Source of the DNA: Acidobacteriota bacterium
GTDB taxonomy: Bacteria > Acidobacteriota > Terriglobia > Terriglobales > Acidobacteriaceae
DNA: 15,701 nt
Direction of reading: 5' to 3'
Assembly: GCA_025353435.1 (NCBI GenBank)
Contig: JANXQR010000770.1
Span: 1 to 15,701, forward strand
This document shows, one piece after another, positions 1 to 6,720 of the stretch. The stretch's first letter is position 1. The number at the start of each line of letters is the position of its first letter. The notes under the pieces are model-generated. The model was not told the origin of the DNA and ran no database searches. It worked only from the letters and a program-made list of their open reading frames with translations. A program made the translations under genes and the position numbers.

Positions 1-63
1 CGTCTCCTCTCTGTTTAGCAGAATTTGGCTTTCAATTTGAAGTACCGTTGTCATAGGCACCAT
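1..63 (-). CDS. N-terminus of an unknown protein, cut by the left edge
   Basis: Reading leftward from an ATG at 63-61, the frame stays open to the window edge and encodes 21 residues beginning MVPMTTVLQIES. A GGAGAG ribosome binding site (complement of 73-78) lies 9 bases before this ATG, which favours it over a second in-frame ATG at 54. The gene starts 47 bp after the stop of the nucleotidyltransferase-like gene on the same strand, so it may be the third gene of that unit. The visible residues match no family I recognise. The open frame and ribosome binding site are seen directly; that it is a real gene is inference from a short stretch. Confidence 0.45.
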   Translation of the reverse strand, partial: MVPMTTVLQIESQILLNREET

Positions 64-110
64 GCCGCTCGGCTCTCCGTGTTTGCCTTGCTTGAGCTTT
101 GGTGACCGCG

Positions 111-1226
111 TTACCAGATGCCCTTATCGCTTCCCGTAATCTTCTGCCCAACTGCGGCCGCCGTGGCGAGCCACGGCAACAGGCTCAGGCGAACGCCACT
201 GCGCAACTCCCGCTTTCGCACCAATCCGGCAAGCTGTGTTCCGAAGAGCTTTGCGGACTGCGGCAAAATAGGAACGCGCAGAAAACCCTTGTTGAAGTAG
301 ATTTCAGCTCCGCCAAATCGAGCGTCCTCCACGACAAAACGTGGTAGATCTATCCCCGACCCGCGATAGGTGTTTACATAGTCGGACACAATCCCGAGAT
401 AAGTCGCAACACCTTCCCAAATCCCTGCGGCACGGGCCGAGGACCGCAAATCCTGGTAATCGATGCCACCGGCGCCTGCTAACTCAGCACTATCGACGAT
501 GTCGCACAGCCGGAAGTAGAAATGCCGGTACATCCGTTGTAGCGTCGAGATCATAATGCGATCGGATGCAGACGGAACCCTGAACAGGTATTCACCAACC
601 GAAATCATTCGTGTGCGCTTCAACAGGCGCGATGCCATCGTCACCTGTTCTCCGGTTTGTCCCAGGCGGCCCATGTGAATCTCCACCAGTTCGGGCAGCC
701 CTGGTAAGGCGAAGTTCCATTTACGTGCCAGGCGATCTCCCCAACTGCGGGGCTCGACCTGTGCGTCGAAGCACCGTTTCATCAGCCTGGAGACATCGTT
801 TGAGTCTGCATTTGTGTAAAGATCCAGATCGCTGCCGATGTCAGGCCAGTGATCCAGTGATTTGATCACCGCAACATCGTACCCTTCGGCCTCGAACGCA
901 GTGCATATCTCATGCAGAAACCTGATTGCCGTCGCGATCCGAGTGCGTTCGGCCGCCAGCGAGGTCTCCGCCCATTCTGTCCGTATGTCATCCCCTTGTT
1001 CCCGGACCATCTCCAGAAACACATTCAAACCTCGCACGATGACGTGGTTCAGTTTCGACAATGTTTCTAATTCCTTGAAGCCTTCACTGCTTATGCCGCG
1101 CACTTCCGTCCATAAACCCGCCGCGATCGAGGAACCACCAACATCGCCGCATGTTGGAAGCAGAAGAATCCTAGAAAGGAGCGCCATAGCTGCTTGCTTA
1201 GTAGGCTGTGCACTCGTCTTGGTCAT
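111..1226 (-). CDS. Nucleotidyltransferase-like protein (NTP_transf_5 type)
   Basis: This 371-residue protein resembles the uncharacterised nucleotidyltransferase family often called NTP_transf_5. From the ATG at 1226, the hallmark GSDLDL motif (residues about 131-136) follows a conserved 'AVIKSLDHWPD' stretch; its two Asp residues are the expected metal ligands of a nucleotidyltransferase fold. A later 'ELVEIHMG' (about 179-186) could supply the third acidic residue. No signal peptide is seen, so it is probably cytoplasmic. The ATG at 1226 overlaps the upstream TPR gene's TGA as ATGA, which indicates translational coupling; TTG codons at 1238 and 1235 are in frame but sit against AGAAGGA. 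Members of this family occur in polysaccharide and lasso-peptide gene clusters, but the substrate cannot be told from sequence. The family call is fairly secure and the reaction is not. Confidence 0.82.
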   Translation of the reverse strand: MTKTSAQPTKQAAMALLSRILLLPTCGDVGGSSIAAGLWTEVRGISSEGFKELETLSKLNHVIVRGLNVFLEMVREQGDDIRTEWAETSLAAERTRIATAIRFLHEICTAFEAEGYDVAVIKSLDHWPDIGSDLDLYTNADSNDVSRLMKRCFDAQVEPRSWGDRLARKWNFALPGLPELVEIHMGRLGQTGEQVTMASRLLKRTRMISVGEYLFRVPSASDRIMISTLQRMYRHFYFRLCDIVDSAELAGAGGIDYQDLRSSARAAGIWEGVATYLGIVSDYVNTYRGSGIDLPRFVVEDARFGGAEIYFNKGFLRVPILPQSAKLFGTQLAGLVRKRELRSGVRLSLLPWLATAAAVGQKITGSDKGIW

Positions 1227-1702
1227 AAATAACAACAATCCTTCTGAGGGAATCTGTAGGGGACAGAATGGAACTCCGCCGGACGAACATCACGCATTGG
1301 AAGATCCTCAAGGCCTTCCAATGCCGCCCTCTTCGGTTTGACTTTCAGGTCCTTTGCACTGCTCGTATCGATATCCGCATTCGAGCCATGTTCGAATGCA
1401 AGATTATAGAACCTGGGAGCGCGATCCAGTTTGCTCTGGAATTGAGATAAATAGCGCAGGTTGTTGAGAGTGAAAGGATTGACCTGATCGTAAAGATAGG
1501 CCTTATAGAAGAGATCTCCGGCCTTGGTGCACTGGCGATTTCGAATTGCCTCAACGCGTTCGCGATTCCGGCGCTGCACAGACGTACGTTCGCTACATTT
1601 GGGGAACTTGATTTTCAAGCCCCCTCGTGCCGTGGAGCTTTGAAATCCCACCGCTTCCGTGGCGGCGATGAAGGCGAACGATTTGGTTAGTATCCGATGC
1701 AT
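1223..1702 (-). CDS. Degenerate TPR-like protein
   Basis: From the ATG at 1702 this gives 159 residues. A single helix-turn-helix TPR-like unit spans about residues 57-104 ('AGDLFYKAYLYDQVNPFTLNNL...RAPRFYNLA', abbreviated), followed by 'HGSNADIDTSSAKDLK'. The 'NPFTLNNL' signature and the following segment resemble longer acidobacterial tetratricopeptide proteins. The first 20 residues are fairly hydrophobic and could be a weak signal peptide. The frame is open back to 1930, but the extra 76 residues are low-complexity and Cys/Arg-rich and look non-coding; AGAAGG lies about 13 bases before the 1702 ATG. The C-terminus after 'LEDLPMRD' looks unlike relatives, so the gene may be truncated or frameshifted near its end. 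It is coupled by ATGA to the nucleotidyltransferase-like gene. A scaffold role is inference. Confidence 0.6.
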   Translation of the reverse strand: MHRILTKSFAFIAATEAVGFQSSTARGGLKIKFPKCSERTSVQRRNRERVEAIRNRQCTKAGDLFYKAYLYDQVNPFTLNNLRYLSQFQSKLDRAPRFYNLAFEHGSNADIDTSSAKDLKVKPKRAALEGLEDLPMRDVRPAEFHSVPYRFPQKDCCYL

Positions 1703-2213
1703 TTTGCTCTGTTTACCTTCTTCGTCCAGCCCGCGGAAGTGGGCGCTTAGGCACAAAGAGTTGGATGCGTGACAGTTGAGGGTGTTGCTTATGCTGCAAG
1801 AATGCTTCCGCGGCCCCATGCGCACAAAAGTAACAACCATTTGCATAGAAGTTTGTGCGGCAAGCCACCAATATCGATGAAAAGCTCGCGGTCTCCGTAT
1901 CAGTCCACCACTAACGCTGAGACACTTCACGCCGTAGCTTCACAAATTTGAGTGTTGATATTTTTCGGATATTGTAATGAATATCGAACAGTCATGTGTT
2001 TGGGGTGCCCGGAACCACGCTTTTTACAAAGCAATCACCTCAGGTGTCTTCGCCGTTGCCCTAAAAGAAAGGAGCTACTTTACGCCGAGGCACCCATATA
2101 GTCCACCATCGCATCGAATTAACAAGTAAGCGAAGTACCAATGTTAGTGAAGTTCGCAGATCCGATTCCCGACTCCTTTTCGGTGTTCGAACTGGAGTTT
2201 CAACACGATTGTG
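1703..2213. other. Divergent intergenic region
   Basis: This lies between the leftward TPR-nucleotidyltransferase unit and the rightward genes. Open frames across it have no recognisable protein character. It is AT-rich around 1941-2030 and holds a small inverted repeat (listed separately). Promoters for both directions probably lie here, but no convincing -35/-10 pair was found. Confidence 0.4.
1968..1985. promoter_or_regulatory. Inverted repeat, possible operator
   Basis: GATATT and AATATC form perfect 6-bp arms around a 6-base spacer (GTAATG), and another GATAT lies just upstream at 1957-1961. It sits about 265 bp upstream of the leftward TPR gene start, in the divergent region. A dimeric regulator site is possible, but the sequence is AT-rich and short arms occur by chance. 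Confidence 0.25.
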
Positions 2214-2336
2214 ATGAGTAGCTTGACCCAGAATACCAAAATACTTCACGCCCGAATTGTCTCTCGGGGTATCGTGCTGCTGTCAGGCTCAGGCTTGGCG
2301 ACGCCGATAAACCTGGCCTACAACATTATTGCTGCC
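2214..2336 (+). pseudogene. Possible N-terminal remnant of a polysaccharide flippase
   Basis: From the ATG at 2214, a 41-codon stretch contains 'ARIVSRGIVLLSGSGLATP' and 'INLAYNIIAA'. It resembles the first transmembrane segment of Wzx-type oligosaccharide flippases, whose N-termini carry a basic stretch then a 'GSGLATLxNLxYN'-like helix. After about 2336 the frame continues, but the residues no longer look membrane-like, so the rest of the gene appears to be lost. The frame happens to stay open into the next gene. No ribosome binding site is close to 2214. The match is by eye and short; chance similarity is a real alternative. Confidence 0.3.
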
Positions 2337-2558
2337 ATCTACAGACGCCTTCTCCGTAACGATGTCGATCGCCTGTTTGAGATGTATGCAACGCAGACCG
2401 GCGCGGTCAACAGCATTTTTCAGCCTCTATTGTGTTCCGATGCTAGATGCTATATGAGCTCGAATCTCGCAGTTCACATCAAATACCAGAGTCAGCCCCG
2501 TAACATCGACATTCCGCAAACATCGATTGAATTCCGCAAACATGGAATGGGAGGCAGC
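2337..2558. other. Leader region of the kinase operon
   Basis: No gene is recognised here although one plus-strand frame is open. Its 3' part holds the tandem ATTCCGCAAACAT repeats and the GGGAGG ribosome binding site (2549-2554) of the gene starting at 2559. Confidence 0.35.
2502..2543 (+). repeat. Tandem direct repeat upstream of the 2559 gene
   Basis: ATTCCGCAAACAT occurs at 2511-2523 and again at 2531-2543, exactly 20 bp apart, or about two helical turns. AACATCGA occurs at 2502-2509 and 2519-2526, so each longer unit is roughly AACATCGA-(spacer)-ATTCCGCAA. The repeat ends 15 bp before the ATG at 2559. It could be an operator for an activator or repressor binding on one DNA face, or a simple local duplication. 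Confidence 0.55.
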
Positions 2559-3062
2559 ATGAAGACCTCGAGCAGGTGGTTAAGCGGACACACTGCTATT
2601 TGTCTAGCGTTGTCGCTGGCGATCCCTGTAGGTCAAGCGGGTTCAGCAATTGCACAGCAGGCAGCACCGAGCCAGCAGTCGACGCAAGGCGTATCATCTC
2701 AACAAGCCAAGGAAGACATGCAAGCCACAAATGCGGCCGTGGACACCGCGGTCTCTACGAGCTCTCTTCCCGATAACGCCACTCCGGTAAGCGCCCATGC
2801 TCAAAATCAGGAAGGACAACCCGCTAATTCGACATCTGGAACGGATGAACAGAACGGAGCGCGAAAGCCCGTTGGCGCGGCTGCAGCACCTTATGAGAGA
2901 ACCATGGGTGTGGCCGCCTCCAGACCCGCCGGGGCAGCGATTGCACCGGCCAAACAGCGCCGCGTGCGGACGATCCTGATCAGCGCAGGTTTAATCGCCG
3001 GAGCGGCTATCGCCGTCGGTTCAGTCGCCGCCCTATCTCACGGAACACCCGGCCGTCCTTAG
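2559..3062 (+). CDS. Small exported protein with C-terminal membrane anchor
   Basis: This 167-residue protein starts at the ATG at 2559, preceded by GGGAGG with 4-base spacing; longer in-frame starts back to 2211 are not supported. Residues 1-32 form a signal peptide (basic start, hydrophobic core, likely cut after 'GSAIA'). Residues 34-105 are Gln/Ser/Ala-rich and probably disordered. A motif-like stretch 'RPAGAAIAPAKQRRVRTIL' (122-140) leads into one hydrophobic helix (about 138-159) and a short tail. The topology suggests a periplasmic linker tethered to the membrane. The kinase-like gene follows after 38 bp on the same strand, so the two are probably co-transcribed. I do not recognise a named family. 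Alternatives are a small structural envelope protein or a substrate of the neighbouring enzymes, neither shown by the sequence. Confidence 0.72.
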   Translation: MKTSSRWLSGHTAICLALSLAIPVGQAGSAIAQQAAPSQQSTQGVSSQQAKEDMQATNAAVDTAVSTSSLPDNATPVSAHAQNQEGQPANSTSGTDEQNGARKPVGAAAAPYERTMGVAASRPAGAAIAPAKQRRVRTILISAGLIAGAAIAVGSVAALSHGTPGRP

Positions 3063-3100
3063 TGACTCCGGCTTAAGATATTCGGAAGGACCCTTGGAGC

Positions 3101-3820
3101 ATGTTGATGTCTAGACTTCGGAGCAATTCTCGCACCATTACCATGAGCTTTTCTGGGATTGATGGTGCCGGAAAGAGCACCCAGATTGAAGATCTTTCGG
3201 CGCGTCTTAGAGAGTCTGGCCTGCGCGTCCAAGTGATCAGGTTCTGGGATGACGTCGCCCGATTGACGCGGATCCGCGAAGCCTCCGGTCACGCGATCTT
3301 TAAGGGCGACAAAGGGATTGGTACTCCTTCTGCACCGGTCAATCGGCGGGACAAGAATGTCCAGTCTGGGCTCATGACGGTGGTGCGCCTTTTTCTCTAC
3401 TTTCTGGACGCGGTATCGGTCAGGTTGGTCGTAAAGAAAGCCTTGAGATGTAGCGCCAATATTGTCATTTTCGATCGCTATACCTACGACGAACTGGCCA
3501 ACCTGAATCTGCGCAATCCTGCCATTCGGGCTTATGTCAAACTGCTTATGAGATTGGTGCCAAGACCTGACATCAGCTACTTGCTGGATGCAGATCCCCT
3601 TCTGGCAGGCGCTCGGAAGCCGGAGTATCCTCTGGAATTTCTCTACGCCAACCGTCAGGCCTACCTGGAATTGGCGGACCTGGTGGGTGGCATGACTGTG
3701 ATCGCTCCGATGCCGATTGAGGAAGTCGGGCGCCGGGTTCTTGAGTGCGCAGTCGCCAAGGCGCGGTACGGAGACATCACATGTCCGCAGGTCATAGACT
3801 GTGATCTTTCCATCAGGTAG
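3101..3820 (+). CDS. Thymidylate-kinase-like P-loop kinase
   Basis: This 239-residue protein has the thymidylate kinase fold signatures in order: Walker A 'SGIDGAGKST' (18-27), a 'FDRY' motif (124-127) where TMP kinases carry the DRY/DR base-contact residues, 'LLDADP' (161-166), and a lid-like 'ARKPEY' (171-176). House-keeping dTMP kinase usually has about 205-215 residues. This one is longer, and its segment 60-90 lacks the usual 'REPGGT' donor/lid element, so a different phosphoryl acceptor is likely. GGAAGGA (3084-3090) and GGAG (3096-3099) precede ATGs at 3101 and 3107; either may start translation. Such tmk-like kinases often sit in polysaccharide or peptide-modification loci. The fold is confident and the substrate unknown; calling it tmk would overstate the evidence. 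Confidence 0.85.
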   Translation: MLMSRLRSNSRTITMSFSGIDGAGKSTQIEDLSARLRESGLRVQVIRFWDDVARLTRIREASGHAIFKGDKGIGTPSAPVNRRDKNVQSGLMTVVRLFLYFLDAVSVRLVVKKALRCSANIVIFDRYTYDELANLNLRNPAIRAYVKLLMRLVPRPDISYLLDADPLLAGARKPEYPLEFLYANRQAYLELADLVGGMTVIAPMPIEEVGRRVLECAVAKARYGDITCPQVIDCDLSIR

Positions 3821-3899
3821 CATCGGCATCTAAACCCCGAATTAGCGTACCTTGGCTCCGCTGGCCAGATCACAGTAAGGGAAAACTGCGGCCGTGATC

Positions 3900-4422
3900 A
3901 TGAGAACCACTAAATGGCGACCCATCCTGCAAATTCTCTTTTTTGCTTGCGCCTGCGCATCCTTGATATCGACAACAGGCGCCGTCTCCTGTGAAGCGCA
4001 ATCGCAGATGACAGCCGCCGCAAACCCATGGTTGTCGCCGGAAACTGCAGCATGAACTCGGTCAGGTTCATCCTGACAACGACCCCGGATCGAAGCCGTT
4101 GTTAATCGGAGCAAACAGTTCTACATACCAGGTGACCGTGATCGACACTACTTCGGTGCTCGGCGCGCTTGATCTGGAGATCCACTACACCCCCAATGCG
4201 GAGCAAGCGGGGCAGTTGCACGATCCACCAACTGCACGAAGACAAGTGCTTGACGTAATGACCTACACCGTTGCCCTGCATCCTGAAGGTCGCGATGCCT
4301 TTCATGGCATATGGGTACGCGCCGATGAGGGAGACGCTTCGGTCTTTTCCCTGGAACTCCCCATGGAACAGATCGCCGCATTGCCGCTGCCGGAAAACAC
4401 TTCTTCTTCCGTCGCAAAGTAG
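3900..4422 (+). pseudogene. Secreted protein gene, apparently frameshifted
   Basis: An ATG at 3900 opens a frame with a good signal peptide ('ILQILFFACACASLIS', cut around 'GAVSC/EAQ'), but it stops at TGA 4053-4055 after 51 residues. A second frame, open from 4012 with no ATG before it, runs to 4422 and encodes a protein-like sequence ('VTVIDTTSVLGALDLEIHY', 'VMTYTVALHPEGRDAFHG', 'IWVRADEGDASVFSLELP'). The two frames overlap at 4012-4053 and would join with a one-base change into a roughly 174-residue secreted protein. The alternative is two separate small genes, the second starting at TTG 4099; that seems weaker because its N-terminus would lack any export signal or ribosome binding site. 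The family is not recognised. It lies 79 bp after the kinase-like gene and may belong to that transcript. Confidence 0.55.
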
Positions 4423-5339
4423 ACCGAAATTCAAGTGCTTGCGATGCGGTCCCGAGTGCCCCGGCTCCGATTAAGGCTTCTATTCATCATCGACAGACAG
4501 TTCGGTTGCCCAGGCGCACTGGCGACGAACTGCTTCTGCCGAATCCATCACCCATGTCTTCAAGGCTTTGGAATGCTTGGACAAAATATAGGTAATTCTT
4601 ACAGTCGGTCCCATGAACTTTTTACAAGATGCATGAATTAATTACAGGGTTGCCTGCATCGCAGATTTTCCTGTGATTTTTTCACACGCGGGGGTTGCCC
4701 TCGTCGCTCAATCGTGTAAGGATTCCGTTAGTTAGTTCAGGACAAGTTGCCTTATGATCGACGCCTGTAGGACCAGGTAGGAACAGGCGGAGAAGAATGA
4801 CGGGTATCTGGATCGCAGTTCCGTCATGATTCTCGCTGCAACTTTTGGCTTCGAATCGTAACTCAGCGTGGTAGCGGAAACGCACGCACTCTGCCCCCCC
4901 GCCAAGTAAGTGTTAAAAGAGGTTGCCCGGTAGCTGTAATCGGACGTTGTCCCATCTCGTTCCGTACTGCTGAGAACAGCCCATTTCCAGTCAAGAGGGT
5001 GGTTAACCCCTCGATGGAAGAGCGCGGGAATTTTTGCGCAAAAAATAAGACTTGGCTAGAACTGCGCTTTCTTCAAGACGCATGCGCATGTTGGAATGTT
5101 GCATTGAATGCCACGCGTCCCAACTGCTTGAACGCAGGATCGACACGGCCCGCTCAATGAATCGGGTCCAATTTCGACCAAAACCTTACTTGGTATCAGA
5201 TGCAAGTCATGGCAATGCGGTTGTAGATCATAGGGAGTTAGATGTGCCGCCAGTTGAGAATTCGCCGCGACCTTACGAAACGAATTAATCCCCCGAGAGA
5301 AAGATCAAACCAATCATTTCGAGAATATGAAGGTAATCC
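4423..5339. other. Gene-poor stretch
   Basis: No convincing gene is seen in these 917 bases. Short open frames at 5052-5288 (plus) and 4682-4885 (minus) lack ribosome binding sites and plausible protein character. A 7-bp hairpin (CGCCTGT at 4762-4768, ACAGGCG at 4783-4789) is present. The last 60 bases are the leader of the 5340 gene. Confidence 0.45.
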
Positions 5340-6371
5340 ATGATGATGTCCAAGAAAATGACGATGCTTCAAATGCTCTTTTTCAACTCCCTTCTACTTG
5401 TGACCCTGTTAATCCCCGCTGCCGCAAGCGTGGTCGTCAACAGCCCTGTCAATGGTGCGAGTGTTTCGTCGCCGATCCCTCTCTCCGCCACCGCCGCTGC
5501 CTGCTCGTCCCAGGCCGTTACAGCGATGGGATACTCGCTCGACAGCAGCACAGGTACGACCGTCGTAGGAGGTCAAATCGTGAACGCTCAAGTCCCATCC
5601 GGGACGGGAGCCCACACGTTACATGTGAAGGCATGGGGAAATGCGGGCGCCGCATGCGTCACGGATGTTGCCATCTCCGTCACAACTAACGCATCATTGA
5701 TTCCAGCGTGGTCAACAATTGTCAGCAGCATTCAGGCATTGGGCAATTGGGCGTTCATCCACGACTCCGTTACCGGCGGATGGTCAAGCGGGGCAATGAG
5801 CGTCGTCAATTCGCCGTCGCGGAGTGGTTATTCGCGCCAATTCTATACCACCTACGGAAACAGCGGGGGCGAACGTTACGCCGTGGCGTTCACTGACGAT
5901 GCCGCGGCTACTAACTTTGTCTATGACTCGTGGATCTATCTCACAGACTCCGCCGGAAACATCGGCAACCTTGAGATGGATCTCAATCAGGTAATGTCCA
6001 ATGGCCAGACCGTCATCTTCGGGATGCAGTGTGACGGCTATACCCTCACCTGGGATTACAGCGCCAATTGGACTGGGCCGGCGCATCCTTCAAACCAATG
6101 GATGCATTCCTCTGCTCCATGTGCCATCCGCACCTGGGGCAGAAACCAGTGGCATCACCTTCAGTTGAGTTACTCCCGCACCGAGTGGGGAGTGGTCACT
6201 TACCATTCTGTCTATGTGGATGGCCGCGAAGAGCCGATCAACGCAACTGCGCCCTCTGCCTACGCGCTCGGGTGGACCCCGGTGCTTCTAACAAACTTTC
6301 AAGTGGACGGACTTGGCGGCAGCGGCTCGGTCACTCTTTTTATGGATGACCTGACCATCTACCGCTGGTAA
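5340..6371 (+). CDS. Secreted Ig-like plus beta-sandwich-like protein
   Basis: This 343-residue protein has a signal peptide (about 1-29, 'LLLVTLLIPAAAS'). Residues 30-114 form a bacterial Ig-like module starting 'VVVNSPVNGASVSSP', with a likely disulfide C55-C106. The same module type is repeated three times in the phosphoesterase encoded just downstream. Residues 118-343 are rich in Trp, Tyr and Gly with alternating beta-like segments ('NFVYDSWIYLTD', 'WHHLQLSYSR', 'HSVYVDGREEP', 'LFMDDLTIYRW'). This recalls LamG/concanavalin-like carbohydrate-binding folds, with a second Cys pair C231/C261. GAAGG (5329-5333) is 6 bases before a triple ATG start. No catalytic motif is evident, so a surface binding or adhesion role is the best guess. 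Domain boundaries are by eye. Confidence 0.78.
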   Translation: MMMSKKMTMLQMLFFNSLLLVTLLIPAAASVVVNSPVNGASVSSPIPLSATAAACSSQAVTAMGYSLDSSTGTTVVGGQIVNAQVPSGTGAHTLHVKAWGNAGAACVTDVAISVTTNASLIPAWSTIVSSIQALGNWAFIHDSVTGGWSSGAMSVVNSPSRSGYSRQFYTTYGNSGGERYAVAFTDDAAATNFVYDSWIYLTDSAGNIGNLEMDLNQVMSNGQTVIFGMQCDGYTLTWDYSANWTGPAHPSNQWMHSSAPCAIRTWGRNQWHHLQLSYSRTEWGVVTYHSVYVDGREEPINATAPSAYALGWTPVLLTNFQVDGLGGSGSVTLFMDDLTIYRW

Positions 6372-6720
6372 GGCGAATACGCTGTGCAGACGGGGGGCGC
6401 CTCGTCCGTCACGTCGCTCGGGATTGCGCCCAATCAAGCCAATGGCGAACTTCCGCCTGTGATTTGGTTTGAACCGAAGGCATGCGGGTTGAATGGAACC
6501 TAACGGGGGAGTATTTTCGCCCCGCTGCTTCCTATCAATGTTTCCTAGTCACCTGAGTCATTGATGCCCACAAAACGTTTCCGCGCTATGCGGAAGCGAC
6601 TGTTATGCTGAGTTCCTTGCGCTCCGACAACTCACTGCTAGTCCGCCGGCATCTAACATCTAGGTGCAGTCGATCGCGCTATAACAGTCCACACCCAAAA
6701 TCCGGATAAAAGCAGGCCCC
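6372..6720. other. Intergenic region with hairpin, leader of the phosphoesterase gene
   Basis: No gene is seen. It contains a 9-bp stem (6576-6584 with 6590-6598, one G-U pair, loop GCTAT). On the plus strand no T-run follows; on the minus strand the stem is followed by TTTTG. A TATAAC at about 6681 could be a -10 element for the downstream gene, without a clear -35. Confidence 0.4.
6576..6598. terminator. Strong hairpin, possible terminator
   Basis: CGTTTCCGC and GCGGAAGCG pair over 9 bp around a 5-base loop. It lies 205 bp after the stop of the 5340 gene. Only the minus-strand reading has a short T-run after the stem, and no minus gene ends nearby, so it could instead be a leader RNA structure of the phosphoesterase gene. 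Confidence 0.3.

Noticed and set aside
1703..1930. N-terminal extension of the TPR-like gene to 1930
   Set aside because: The extra 76 residues have no protein-like pattern, and the ATG at 1702 has a better ribosome binding site and hydrophobic N-terminus.
3101..3820. Naming the kinase-like gene tmk
   Set aside because: Length and the missing REPGGT-type element differ from house-keeping dTMP kinase, and the neighbourhood is not a replication locus.
3059..3829. 256-codon open frame on the minus strand
   Set aside because: It mirrors the kinase-like gene, which has Walker A and FDRY motifs in the other strand; the antisense product is unrecognisable.
5051..5068. Sigma-54-like promoter (TTGGC...GC)
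   Set aside because: The GG/GC spacing can be met, but several consensus bases are missing and it lies about 270 bp from the nearest gene start.
5052..5288. 78-codon plus-strand open frame
   Set aside because: No ribosome binding site, no domain, odd composition; treated as non-coding.
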